Counted from the stretch's first letter, positions 23,624 through 31,723 are shown. The stretch is 64,000 nucleotides of DNA from Glo-17 sp964637835 (GCA_964637835.1 CAZWYF010000013.1:16337-80336), one strand, 5' to 3'. Numbers and translations: made by a program. The notes: generated by a model from the sequence alone, not told the origin.

Positions 23624-23729
23624 CCTCTTCGATATCCGCCTCCGGCAGTTGGGCCAGCCAATACACCGCCTCCCCCAGCAGGTCGGCACGGCGGACGGAC
23701 GGCAACACAGAGCGGGCAGAACGCATCAT
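23511..23729 (-). CDS. Small convergent gene antisense to the repressor end
   Basis: 72 residues; the core ADLLGEAVYWLAQLPEADIEEVNRSLASYAREIGL looks like a real helical domain. AAGGGG precedes the ATGATG start. It lies tail-to-tail with the repressor and shares 113 bp with it. Not recognised. The coding case rests on the protein-like composition, so confidence is moderate. Confidence 0.45.
   Translation of the reverse strand: MMRSARSVLPSVRRADLLGEAVYWLAQLPEADIEEVNRSLASYAREIGLPDRPEKLRIYSPGDSPGPTTRRP
23576..23592. terminator. Short perfect hairpin in the convergent overlap
   Basis: GATCGGG and CCCGATC pair over a 3-base loop near the 3' end of the repressor gene. There is no T-run. It may slow transcription where the two genes converge. 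Second copy at 62543-62559. Confidence 0.3.
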
Positions 23730-23813
23730 ACGACCCCTTCACACGACAGGAGCACGAGTCGCTTTCCTATCGGAAAAGGGGTGTCGGAAGGTTATAGAGC
23801 GAAAGGGGTTGTC
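23730..23813. promoter_or_regulatory. Divergent gap upstream of the plus-strand cassette
   Basis: 84 bp with a TATAGA at 23793-23798 that could serve as a -10 for the plus-strand genes. The -35 is unclear. AAAGGGG provides the ribosome site before 23814. Confidence 0.4.
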
Positions 23814-24173
23814 ATGTTCATGACGGAGTGCACCCACTGCGGCGAGCGTTTCGAGGTGCCCGACAGCGTGGTCGGCGAGAAGACCGACTGCCCCGCCTGC
23901 AGCCACAACTTCTCGCAGGTGCCCTACCAGTACGAAGGGCAGCTCGGTCGCATCTCGAAGGCCTTTCGGCGTTGGGTGATCGGGCTGTTCGCCGTGCTGT
24001 TCACGATCGGCGCGTTCTACGAGGCGTCACAGACTGAGGGGGACGAGGCCCGGACCATCGCATGGGGCGTGGCCTTCGCCATGCTCCTGCAGTGCACCGT
24101 ACTGATCGTGTTCGCCGACATGGCCGAGGACATCTCCGCCATCCGCCGCAAGCTGGAGGATCCCCGTAAATGA
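23814..24173 (+). CDS. Zinc-ribbon membrane protein
   Basis: 119 residues. An N-terminal zinc ribbon with Cys 6, 9, 26 and 29 (CTHCGERF...CPACSHNF) is followed by two transmembrane helices at about 48-67 and 82-103. The start is chosen for AAAGGGG, 6 bases upstream; the frame is open to 23649. First of three plus-strand genes that encode membrane or secreted proteins. Its stop overlaps the next start (ATGA). Confidence 0.75.
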   Translation: MFMTECTHCGERFEVPDSVVGEKTDCPACSHNFSQVPYQYEGQLGRISKAFRRWVIGLFAVLFTIGAFYEASQTEGDEARTIAWGVAFAMLLQCTVLIVFADMAEDISAIRRKLEDPRK

Positions 24174-24577
24174 CCTCCCGCACAGTCCGCCTGCGCAGTT
24201 TCGCGTTTCTCGCGGCCGCGTGCCTGGCCGTCGGCTGTGCCCGGGTGCCCTGCAGGGAGATCACGGCCCGGGAGTTCCGGGTCCTCCGCATCGTCGACGG
24301 CGACACTTTCAAGGTCCGGTATGACGGCGACGTCACCAGCGTACGGCTTTATGGCGTGGACGCCCCGGAGCGGTCGGATCCCAACGGCCCGGCGGCCACC
24401 GAGGCCCTGCGGGAAATGATCGACCGGAAGACCGTTCGCCTGGTCTTCCCGGCCACGAGCAAGCGGGACAACTTCGGTCGGCTTCTCGCCCGCGTATTCG
24501 TGCACGGAACCGACGTCGGCCGCGAGCTACTCCGCCGCGGCCTGGCGGAACCTTACAGACTGACATGGGAGCAATGA
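24170..24577 (+). CDS. Thermonuclease-like (SNase) lipoprotein
   Basis: 135 residues. A signal peptide with lipobox AVGC puts the lipidated Cys at 23, so it is probably membrane-anchored on the outer side of the inner membrane. The SNase domain has IVDGDTF (41-47), RLYGVDAPE (59-67) and the GRLLARVF strand with Arg 104, giving the expected Asp, Arg, Glu and Arg catalytic set. It would cut DNA or RNA outside the cytoplasm with Ca2+. Expressed on the repressor side, it may act on incoming phage or other DNA; this is inference. Confidence 0.88.
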   Translation: MTSRTVRLRSFAFLAAACLAVGCARVPCREITAREFRVLRIVDGDTFKVRYDGDVTSVRLYGVDAPERSDPNGPAATEALREMIDRKTVRLVFPATSKRDNFGRLLARVFVHGTDVGRELLRRGLAEPYRLTWEQ

Positions 24578-24578
24578 C

Positions 24579-24860
24579 ATGAAGAACAAGGGTGTTGCGT
24601 ATCTTCTCTGGCTGCTGGGTATCTTCGGAGTGCTCGGTTTGCACCGTTTCTACCTTGGCAAGATCGGAACTGGCCTGTTGTGGTTCCTGAGCTTAGGCCT
24701 GATGGGGCTTGGCTCGCTCATCGACCTGTTCACGCTCGGCGGCCAGGTGGAGCGGTACAACACGAAGCAGGAGCTCAAGGAGATGCGCGAGGTCACCAGC
24801 ATGACCACGCGGGCCGTCCACGCCAACGCCATCGCCGACGCCAACCGCTCTTCACGATAA
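24579..24860 (+). CDS. TM2-domain membrane protein
   Basis: 93 residues. KNKGVAYLLWLLGIFGVLGLHRFYLGK...GLLWFLSLGLMGLGSLIDLF is a typical TM2 domain: two membrane helices joined by a short turn with the HRFYLGK motif. A helical cytosolic tail follows. It starts one base after the nuclease stop. Function of TM2 proteins in phages is unknown. Confidence 0.9.
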   Translation: MKNKGVAYLLWLLGIFGVLGLHRFYLGKIGTGLLWFLSLGLMGLGSLIDLFTLGGQVERYNTKQELKEMREVTSMTTRAVHANAIADANRSSR

Positions 24861-24885
24861 CCCCCTGAAATCCCCCATAAGTGCA

Positions 24886-25041
24886 TTGTTCGCGTCCGTT
24901 CGCGTCGGCCTGATCGAGGTCGACGCCCTCCAGGTCGGATACAGCCAGGGCGACGACTGGGCCACCGTCGACGGCCGTGAGTCAGACGAGCTCACAGAGG
25001 TCATCGACAGTATCGACACGTCAGACCCGTCGCTGTTTTGA
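24886..25041 (+). pseudogene. Gene 3' fragment spanning the repeat breakpoint
   Basis: A frame open from at least TTG 24886 encodes VRVGLIEVDALQVGYSQGDD and an acidic C-terminus ending DTSDPSLF. It reads like the end of a real protein, but no ATG, GTG or ribosome site is present and the 5' part seems missing. The repeat breakpoint at 24928/24929 falls inside it, and in the second copy the same frame continues into different sequence. Not recognised. Confidence 0.35.
24888..24907. repeat. Tandem 10-mer GTTCGCGTC(C/G)
   Basis: Two adjacent 10-base repeats, 22-41 bp before the point where the two phage copies diverge. They could be recombinase arm sites or chance. Second copy at 63855-63874. 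Confidence 0.4.
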
Positions 25042-25044
25042 CCC

Positions 25045-25075
25045 GCCCCGCCCCGGTGCAACTCCGGGGCGGGGC
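25045..25075. terminator. Strong GC-rich hairpin
   Basis: GCCCCGCCCCGG (25045-25056) pairs perfectly with CCGGGGCGGGGC (25064-25075) over a 7-base loop. It directly follows the fragment stop and precedes the isolated XRE gene. It lacks a T-run (TATTA follows) but the 12-bp stem is the strongest in the unit; probably a bidirectional terminator. Confidence 0.65.
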
Positions 25076-25122
25076 TATTACGGCCGTCGCGTGACGGCTA
25101 AAACAGGAGACAGGAGACAGCC

Positions 25123-25629
25123 ATGAGCAACGCCACGACGATTTACGCCCGTCTGGACCTGCACACGGGCCAGACGACGATCCTCCCCGGATGGCATGGG
25201 CCACTGGGGAGCCCTGAGGGCAGCCGTTACCACGTGACGCGCATCGACTGCGTTCCGGCGGGGATGCCCGCTTCGGAGATCACCGGCCGCCTGGACGCCC
25301 TGGCCCTGCGGAACATCGGCAAAGCCGCCCCGCCGGCGGACCAAATGGACTGGGCGGACCTCGCAGATGTGGAGATCCCAGACGGGACCGATCCGGAGGC
25401 CACCGCGCGGATGTTCGGAATGGCCGATCTGCGTCGCGGCATGAAGATGGCGCCGATGGCGCCCTACCAACTGCGCAGAACGCGGAAGACCCTGAGTCTC
25501 ACCCAGGGACAACTCGCCGAGGCGCTCGGCGTGACCTACGTATCGGTCGGCCGCTGGGAGCGGGGGGAGGTTGCAATCCCCGCGTGGCTGCCTCTCGCAC
25601 TCCGAGGCCTCACCGGGGCGATGGATTGA
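25123..25629 (+). CDS. XRE-family regulator with C-terminal helix-turn-helix
   Basis: 168 residues. A non-HTH N-terminal region (1-105) with MDWADLADVEIPDGTDP is followed by a C-terminal XRE domain: LRRTRKTLSLTQGQLAEALGVTYVSVGRWERGE. This order is seen in antitoxin-type regulators, but no toxin gene is adjacent. A doubled CAGGAGA gives a strong ribosome site. It stands alone on the plus strand, bounded by hairpins on both sides. Confidence 0.82.
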   Translation: MSNATTIYARLDLHTGQTTILPGWHGPLGSPEGSRYHVTRIDCVPAGMPASEITGRLDALALRNIGKAAPPADQMDWADLADVEIPDGTDPEATARMFGMADLRRGMKMAPMAPYQLRRTRKTLSLTQGQLAEALGVTYVSVGRWERGEVAIPAWLPLALRGLTGAMD

Positions 25630-25638
25630 TTTCGAGCT

Positions 25639-25657
25639 TTTATGGCTTTGCCATAAA
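25639..25657. terminator. Hairpin between convergent genes
   Basis: TTTATGGC and GCCATAAA pair perfectly over TTT. It is flanked by CTT on the left and AATCC on the right, and lies between the XRE gene (plus) and the end of the late operon (minus), a natural place for a bidirectional terminator. Confidence 0.6.
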
Positions 25658-25681
25658 TCCATGAAAAACGCTTCGGTTGAC

Positions 25682-26554
25682 CTACTGGCGGTTAACGCCC
25701 CTGGGGCGCATAGCCCGCGCGACCAGGCGGTCGCGCACTGCATCACCAGGTGATTGGGCAGCCGTCCCGAAGGCAGCAGATTTCCTGGCCTCCAGGTACC
25801 AGACCCCCTCCCTATCGATGCTCCGCACGCCCTGCCCATAGCCAGTCTTCAGCAGCTCATCCAGCAGGATGATGGGTTCCTGGCCCTGCTCTATGGCGGC
25901 GATGGCGTCCATGTCCAGACCCGCCAGCCGGATCATCGTGCCCCGCTCTTGAATCTTGCCCTCAGGGCGCAGTTCTTGGATCTTGCCGCGCTGGACAGTC
26001 CGCTTGACCTTGCCTGGATTACTACCGGGAACGTCCGCATGCAGCAGGGGCGGGTAACACCAGCTGCAATCGGGATTATGCTCCAGGTGCCCCAGCAGGG
26101 CTTCCGGCAGGCGGACATGGAATATGTGCGGGAACTCCACCAGCATGACCGCATCGAGCCCAGCTGCTACTGCTTGCTGAATACTGTATCTCTTGTACCG
26201 GTGAGAGGCGTACCAGGCATCCGCCTGACCAATCCAGTGATCGTTGCTGCATCTCACCTCATCCGCCATCGCGTGCAGGTCTCGCAGCGGGCCGAACGTC
26301 GGTTCCATGTGGCCGTGGCGCGTCTTGGGCATCTCCTTGAAATACGCACGGGCTGAGACATGCTTTCCGTCAAGCTGCAAATGGCGCAATACCTGCCGGC
26401 GCTGCTGGTCGCCGCCCAGACCACCCTTAGCGTGGTCGATCACGAGGATCCGATCGGGCGAGACGCTCAGACGCCCGAGCAGGTCGATGAATTCGGCAGA
26501 TGCGTCCTCGTCGAACACGTCGGCTGGCACCAGGATGGACAATTGATATTTCAT
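25682..26554 (-). CDS. Last gene of the late operon, unknown
   Basis: 290 residues, not recognised. The N-terminus (YQLSILVPADVFDEDASAEFIDLL...DRILVIDHAKGGLGG) has the alternating strand-helix look of a nucleotide-sugar-binding or Rossmann-like fold, and DAVMLVEFPHIF comes later. GC is lower than its neighbours, and its place at the operon end suggests a late acquisition (moron) or a tail-tip gene. A glycosyltransferase-like fold is only a guess. Confidence 0.55.
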   Translation of the reverse strand: MKYQLSILVPADVFDEDASAEFIDLLGRLSVSPDRILVIDHAKGGLGGDQQRRQVLRHLQLDGKHVSARAYFKEMPKTRHGHMEPTFGPLRDLHAMADEVRCSNDHWIGQADAWYASHRYKRYSIQQAVAAGLDAVMLVEFPHIFHVRLPEALLGHLEHNPDCSWCYPPLLHADVPGSNPGKVKRTVQRGKIQELRPEGKIQERGTMIRLAGLDMDAIAAIEQGQEPIILLDELLKTGYGQGVRSIDREGVWYLEARKSAAFGTAAQSPGDAVRDRLVARAMRPRGVNRQ

Positions 26555-26562
26555 AATTGATC

Positions 26563-27579
26563 CTATGGATAGGCGGCGGTGGTTACATCGGCCCAGTACT
26601 CATCCAGGGCAAATGATATTGGGTCTAACACGTGGCCCCTGGAATCCCACTTCATGGTTGCCCGGTACACCCGCAGATGGCCACATGACCAGCCATCCAT
26701 ATCGTCCCGCGTCTCTAGGTCCACCATAACATCGAATTCGTGGGCATTTGGGTCATCCGCCCATGGCTCACTGTGGAGTAGGGATTTATAGATCGTGTCG
26801 CCATCTCGGTTAGTGAATCCACTGGCGAACTCGAACCACGTGCGATCATGGTCGATACGCCACATGGGCGAGACAAGCACCCCCGTATTGGGGATGCCTG
26901 GCAGCGGCAGATATGGCACAGTTTTATCTAGCTGCAGCAGCGGTCTCCACCCTAGGAATAGATTGTCTTCATGCTCCGAGAGCCATGGGAAATACAGGGT
27001 CAGCGTGGTGCTGGTGTCTACCCCGTTGCCGTCCTCATCGTCACATGGATTGGCACTAATCGTCCGATGCCAGCCATCCGACTCATCGGCGGGCTTGCTC
27101 CAATTTTCGGTGAGGACGGCCCACCGCAGCGCAACGCCGCTCCCCCCGCCCACGAACCAGTATCGTTTCACGGGTTCGGACTGCTGATCGTAGATCGCGA
27201 ACACGTGCACCGGCGTATCGGCCACCAGATCGTGGCTGCCGGCGGCGATCTCCACCAGGTTGGTGGCCGTCACGTGGCGGTGCGTCTGGTCGCTGCTCGG
27301 GCGGTCTTCGAGGGTGACGGCCGTATCGGGCAGTCCGGTGGTATTCGCGGCCCGGGCCTCCTTCACCCAGTACCGCTCGTCGCTGTAGTCGCTCTCGGAG
27401 TCAGGCCCGGCCGTGACGATCCGCCCCACCCAGTGCTCGATGTACTGCTGCGGGCCCCGACGCATGGGCCGTATCACCCGCTCGACCTGCTCGGCCAGGG
27501 TCTCCACGTGCCGGACGGCCGAGACGATCCGCGCCACACCGTTTCCGTCGAATCCGTACACGCCGGGGATCCCGCTCAT
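26563..27579 (-). CDS. Tail-tip region protein, unknown
   Basis: 338 residues, not recognised. It has a short helical N-terminus (VETLAEQVERVIRPM) then a beta-rich body with many Trp, Tyr and Asp (YWFVGGGSGVALRW; LYFPWLSEHEDNLFLGW). Position two genes after the tape measure fits a distal tail or baseplate part. The ATG at 27579 is in an ATGA overlap; a longer frame to 27852 is rejected. Confidence 0.6.
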   Translation of the reverse strand: MSGIPGVYGFDGNGVARIVSAVRHVETLAEQVERVIRPMRRGPQQYIEHWVGRIVTAGPDSESDYSDERYWVKEARAANTTGLPDTAVTLEDRPSSDQTHRHVTATNLVEIAAGSHDLVADTPVHVFAIYDQQSEPVKRYWFVGGGSGVALRWAVLTENWSKPADESDGWHRTISANPCDDEDGNGVDTSTTLTLYFPWLSEHEDNLFLGWRPLLQLDKTVPYLPLPGIPNTGVLVSPMWRIDHDRTWFEFASGFTNRDGDTIYKSLLHSEPWADDPNAHEFDVMVDLETRDDMDGWSCGHLRVYRATMKWDSRGHVLDPISFALDEYWADVTTAAYP

Positions 27580-28460
27580 TGCCCGATCCCCAATGCCGTC
27601 CAGTCTTTCGGTGGATACTGCACGAAGAGCAGGTACACCGGATCCGCGTCGCTGGCCAGGGGTGTTCCGTTGGCGGCCAGGAGCTTGGGCTGCTGCAGCG
27701 GGCGGCCCTCGGCGTCGACGAACTGGTGCACCTTCCCGGCATCGTCGAGATAGCGATATCCCTGGTTGAGCAACCGCAGCCGCCAGGCGTGCTCGTTGGT
27801 CACGCCGTCGGGCGTGTACACGCGAAACCGGATCTTGTAGGTTTTTCGCCAATAGCTGATCGAGGCATGGACCAGGTCGGCGGCGATGTCCAGCAGTCGG
27901 CCGCGGCCGGCCCCGTAACCCCAGAACGTCCCGGCATTGACGGTGTCCACATATTGGCTGACCTGGGCGTCGTCGTGGGCCGCCTCATTGCGTGCGATGG
28001 TCAACACCCGGTCGCCCTTCTCCACCGAGGGGGGCGGGTCGAGCGGTTCGCCGGCGGCCGTCTGGATGGGGTCGCCATTGGCGTCGACGTCGGTGGCCTC
28101 GGTCCACGAAGCCTTGGACCACTTCACGTCGGCCGGATGCGACAGCGGATCGTCCGCCGGCCAGCGGCCCAGCTCCAGGTTCGCTCCTCGCGGGGTATAG
28201 GTACACACCACGTTCCAGTAGCACGGCGAGACGCGGGAGGCGGACGGGTCGCCTGCCTCATACACCGAGTTGGCCGGGTGGCTTTCTTGCCGCTGCGGGA
28301 TCCGCAGGCCGGAGGCGGGGTCCTGGGCGGTGGCCACCTCGAAGGCGGTGGTGTCGATCGAGTCGGTGATCACCGAGAAGGTCCGGACGATGGAGCGGTT
28401 CTGCCCATCACCGGAGAGCGTTGTATCCCGCCAACCTTCTTTGACGCTCAGGATGCCCAT
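27576..28460 (-). CDS. Probable distal tail protein
   Basis: 294 residues, directly after the tape measure gene, where distal tail and baseplate proteins are encoded. Beta-rich, opening MGILSVKEGWRDTTLSGDG and containing YWNVVCTYTPRGANLELG. No family is recognised. The ATG at 28460 begins 2 bases after the tape measure stop. Confidence 0.65.
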   Translation of the reverse strand: MGILSVKEGWRDTTLSGDGQNRSIVRTFSVITDSIDTTAFEVATAQDPASGLRIPQRQESHPANSVYEAGDPSASRVSPCYWNVVCTYTPRGANLELGRWPADDPLSHPADVKWSKASWTEATDVDANGDPIQTAAGEPLDPPPSVEKGDRVLTIARNEAAHDDAQVSQYVDTVNAGTFWGYGAGRGRLLDIAADLVHASISYWRKTYKIRFRVYTPDGVTNEHAWRLRLLNQGYRYLDDAGKVHQFVDAEGRPLQQPKLLAANGTPLASDADPVYLLFVQYPPKDWTALGIGQ

Positions 28461-28462
28461 AC

Positions 28463-31006
28463 CTAAAACCTCGCGATCGATACGCCCAGCGACCGTTCGA
28501 GATGCTCCAGCATCTTGCGCCCCCACGCGACCAGCTCGCCGGTATTCTGGATGAGCTTCTGGTTGTCCTTGTGCAGGTCGCGCAGCCGGTCCTGCGTGTG
28601 CCCGGGCGCCATGGCCAGGAAGCGAGCCTCGGTGGCAGCCAGCTGCCGTCCCGCGAAGGCATCGGGAGCTGCCTGATTCCGCTGGCGGGCCTGCCGTTCC
28701 AGCAGACTGTACTTCTGCCGGACCAGGTCTCTCTCAGCCTCGTCCCGGGCCGAGGCAAGCTCCTCCTTCCGGGACTGCTTCAGCAGAGCCATCTCCCGTT
28801 CCAGCCCCGTCTTTGTAGTATTGATCCAGATTCGGGCGATCTCACTCGCCAGGCCCTTGGCCCGCTCTTTCCGCTGTTCTTCGTGTTTCGAACGTGCCTG
28901 GGCAATCTCCATCTGCATGGTCTTCTCGACCAGGGCCACATCCTTGCCGGCCTTCTTTGCCGCGGCGATCCGCTCCTCGTAGGCCAGGCGGATCAGGGCC
29001 GTTTCCCGCTCCAGTTCATTCTTGAGACCTGCTGCCTGGACCTCCCGGAAGTCTCGGATCAGATCAGCGTTCTGCTTGGCATACTGAACCTTCTCGATCC
29101 ACCTGGACCACAATCCACCCATGGACGTCAGGGCGTTGCGGGCCTTGTCGGACACATGATCCATACTCCGGCCCATGCTGCCCAATAATCCGCGATGCCA
29201 TACGGCGGCTGCCTGAAGATGCTCTCTTGCCTTCTTCGCCGCGAGTTCCAGTTCGCGAGCCCTCTTGGTGTAGTTACCCGTCGGCAGGATGGCCCGGCTC
29301 AGATCGGGGTTGCCTTTGCGGGACTCGGCGGTGGGCGTCCAGTAGTTGCCGCTCTGTCTCAGCCTGGCATTACGCTCCTCGACCTCCTGAGCTCGCTGTC
29401 GCAGACGGTCAGCCTGATCCAGCAGACGCTCGACCCGGACAAGCGACTGGTAATACTCATCCTCTGACATCCCCGTCAGCCGCTCCACCCATCCGATTGT
29501 CCGTTTCGGTTCGGGTTCGCCGCCAACGTCATTCAGCTCCCGGAGTTGCTTCCTCCATGCCTCTTGCGCTTGCTCGGTGGCTTCGGCCAGGCTGCGGAGA
29601 TCCCGTCCCTCCAGGGCGGCCTTGCGTTTCGCATCGCTGACATACTTAAACCATCTAACCAGACCAATCGGGATGGCCAAAGAGGCTGCCGCCGCCGCAG
29701 GTCCGGCCGCCATCGCCGGCAGGCCTTTTGACGCTGCTGCCGCCTTGGACGCTGCTGCCGCCTTGGACGCTGCTGCCGCCTTGGCCGCTGCTGCCGCCTT
29801 GGCCGCTGCTGCCAGCTGGATCGCTCCCGCCAAGATTTTGAACCCTCCGGCGGCCACCTTGGCCGCCGTCCCCAACGCAATCACACCTGCCGTCCACTTG
29901 GCCACCGAGGTCACCAATCCCCGGTTCTCCGCCAGGAACCTGGCCACGGAGGCTTCTGCTTTCACGAAATCCCTGGCCATCCCCTTCAGATCCTCGCGGT
30001 TCTCACTCAGCTCCTGCGCCAGCTCCAGCAGGACGGGTGTCACGCCCGAGCCGATGTCCCTCATCAGGTCCTGCAACTGAGCCCGGGCCCTCTGCAGCCT
30101 GAACGCCGGCGAGCGGGTCATCTTCTCGAAGGCCTCCCAGGCCCGCCCGGCGGAATCCCGCATGAGCTCCATGTCCCGCTGAAGGCCGTTCATGTCGGCC
30201 GCCATTGCAGCCAGGCCAGACGCCGCCCGCTGTTCCGGGACGATCTTCATAATCTCTTCGAGCGTCATCCCCCGGAACCGCTCTACCGTCTGTTGCAGGT
30301 TGCCGGCGACGGCAGGTAGAGCTTTGAGCACGTTCACGAGTCGGGTGGTGGCTTCCTCGGCCGAAAGGCCCTGGCGAGTCATTGTGGCGATCGAGGCGAG
30401 CATGTCCTGCATACTCATGTTCGCCGCTCGGGCCATGGGCGCGACCTTGCCGATGTTGTTCGCCAGTTGCGGGAAGGTGATCTTGCCCCGTTTGACGGTC
30501 GTGAACATCAGGTCGCTTACCTTCGCCGCCTGGCCGGCTTCGAGCTGGTAGGCGTTCAGCAAACTGGTGATGCCGTCGACGGAAACCGACGTGTCGGTGA
30601 TGCCTGCCTTCGCCGCCTTCACCGAAACTGTCAGCGCGTCCATGGCCTTTGCGGGTGCGACGCCTGCGGAGAGCAGATCGTAGAGACCCGTGGCCAGTGC
30701 GTCGGTACTCTCGCCGAACTGGGCGGCCAACTCGGCGATCCCCTCACGGTACATCCCCATGTACCGCTCACCGTCGGCGCCCAGCATGGTATTCACCATT
30801 GCCAGTTGCTGCTCGAAGTCGACGAAGGCCGTCACGGTGTGGCGGGCCGCGTGCCCGAGTGCGTAGATCCCGACTCCGCCAATGGCCAGGTTTCGGAAGC
30901 TCAACAGACGCTTCCGGAGTCGATGCAGACCCCGGTCCACCTGATTGAACGCCCGCCGGGTCCGGTTGTGCCCGGCCACTACAATGTCGATGGCTTGTCG
31001 CGTCAT
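28463..31006 (-). CDS. Tail tape measure protein
   Basis: 847 residues, close to lambda gpH (853), so a tail of similar length is expected. The N-terminal half is a PhageMin_Tail/TP901-type domain (FVDFEQQLAMVNTMLG...ATGLYDLLSAGVAPAKAMDALTVSVKAAKAGITD). Hydrophobic helices near 365-400 and 430-450 flank an Ala-rich (SKAAAA) repeat. The C-terminal 350 residues are long charged coiled coils. It sets tail length and passes through the tail tube at ejection. Confidence 0.93.
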   Translation of the reverse strand: MTRQAIDIVVAGHNRTRRAFNQVDRGLHRLRKRLLSFRNLAIGGVGIYALGHAARHTVTAFVDFEQQLAMVNTMLGADGERYMGMYREGIAELAAQFGESTDALATGLYDLLSAGVAPAKAMDALTVSVKAAKAGITDTSVSVDGITSLLNAYQLEAGQAAKVSDLMFTTVKRGKITFPQLANNIGKVAPMARAANMSMQDMLASIATMTRQGLSAEEATTRLVNVLKALPAVAGNLQQTVERFRGMTLEEIMKIVPEQRAASGLAAMAADMNGLQRDMELMRDSAGRAWEAFEKMTRSPAFRLQRARAQLQDLMRDIGSGVTPVLLELAQELSENREDLKGMARDFVKAEASVARFLAENRGLVTSVAKWTAGVIALGTAAKVAAGGFKILAGAIQLAAAAKAAAAAKAAAASKAAAASKAAAASKGLPAMAAGPAAAAASLAIPIGLVRWFKYVSDAKRKAALEGRDLRSLAEATEQAQEAWRKQLRELNDVGGEPEPKRTIGWVERLTGMSEDEYYQSLVRVERLLDQADRLRQRAQEVEERNARLRQSGNYWTPTAESRKGNPDLSRAILPTGNYTKRARELELAAKKAREHLQAAAVWHRGLLGSMGRSMDHVSDKARNALTSMGGLWSRWIEKVQYAKQNADLIRDFREVQAAGLKNELERETALIRLAYEERIAAAKKAGKDVALVEKTMQMEIAQARSKHEEQRKERAKGLASEIARIWINTTKTGLEREMALLKQSRKEELASARDEAERDLVRQKYSLLERQARQRNQAAPDAFAGRQLAATEARFLAMAPGHTQDRLRDLHKDNQKLIQNTGELVAWGRKMLEHLERSLGVSIARF
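29731..29813. repeat. 18-bp tandem repeat in the tape measure gene
   Basis: About four and a half units of ACGCTGCTGCCGCCTTGG and close variants, encoding SKAAAA/AKAAAA repeats. Length variation here would alter the protein without a frameshift. Confidence 0.9.
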
Positions 31007-31010
31007 GCGG

Positions 31011-31403
31011 TTACTCCGGCGAATCCATCCCCCGGAAGGCGTCGGCTTTCACGCGGTCCCGCTCGCTCCAGGCGAACCGGGCCGCCGTGACGAATGCCGA
31101 CGCCTGGTCCAGCACGCCGCCGGGCTCCGGCGGGCAGCCCTTACGGAACAGATCGGCGTACTCCAGCAGATCCCACACGTCGGCGGAGACCGTCTTTCGA
31201 GGACAGCCCGTCAACAGCAGGGCCCCGTCGTCGCAGTGCTCACAGCCGCGTCCCCCACACGCCGGGCATTCGGTCGCGTAGGGCAACGCCTCGGTCGGCG
31301 GGTCTACGCACGTTCCGCAGGGGCCTTTGCAGATTCGTCCGTGGACGTACTCGACTGCGAGTCGGATTCCCCCAGGCCTTCCACCGATGGGGCATACCCC
31401 CAC
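31011..31403 (-). CDS. gpT-like tail assembly partner with zinc-finger cysteines
   Basis: 130 residues from a GTG at 31403, overlapping the preceding gene by 100 bp in the -1 frame. Cys pattern CKGPCGTC...CPACGGRGCEHC resembles a DnaJ-type zinc finger; the C-terminal half is helical. Position between the G-like chaperone and the tape measure is that of lambda T, which is made as a -1 frameshift extension of G. No good ribosome site precedes the GTG. Confidence 0.6.
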   Translation of the reverse strand: MGVCPIGGRPGGIRLAVEYVHGRICKGPCGTCVDPPTEALPYATECPACGGRGCEHCDDGALLLTGCPRKTVSADVWDLLEYADLFRKGCPPEPGGVLDQASAFVTAARFAWSERDRVKADAFRGMDSPE

Positions 31404-31723
31404 GCCCGGTAGACCAGCTCCTGGGCCTCACGGAACTGCAGCACATCCTCGCACCCGTCGCGTGAGTACTCGATCGGCTCGCCGGACGGATCGGCCAGAT
31501 TCCGCCAGCCGGCCAGGACGTGTTTCAGCAACCGGAACGTGATGTCCATCGCATCGACGGTGGTCTTCGCCTGATCCAGCTCATCGAACATCGCCGCCAT
31601 TTCCCGTTGTTCCCGCCCGGACAGGTGGCGGAACAGGAACGTCGGCCGATCGGCCTGGGGGATCTCCTCGTCGGACTTGAGGCTCAGCTCGAACCGGTCA
31701 TTGGGACTCAGTGGCAGGGGCAT
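31304..31723 (-). CDS. gpG-like tail assembly chaperone
   Basis: 139 residues. An N-terminal domain with FELSLKSDEEIPQADRPTFLFRHLSGREQREMAAMFDEL is typical of siphovirus tail chaperones upstream of the tape measure gene; the C-terminus is Ser/Thr-rich and disordered. The start at 31723 is preferred because AAGGATGG lies about 9 bases upstream; 31732 is an alternative. Confidence 0.7.
   Translation of the reverse strand: MPLPLSPNDRFELSLKSDEEIPQADRPTFLFRHLSGREQREMAAMFDELDQAKTTVDAMDITFRLLKHVLAGWRNLADPSGEPIEYSRDGCEDVLQFREAQELVYRAWGYAPSVEGLGESDSQSSTSTDESAKAPAERA

Larger units (their letters stand above)
1..24928. repeat. First copy of the long direct repeat
   Basis: This stretch recurs at 38968-63895 with a constant offset of 38,967. 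All gene translations compared are the same in both copies and no base difference was noticed by eye. The left boundary is the window edge. The right boundary is real: the copies agree through base 24928 and differ from 24929 (t here, a at 63896). Confidence 0.97.
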
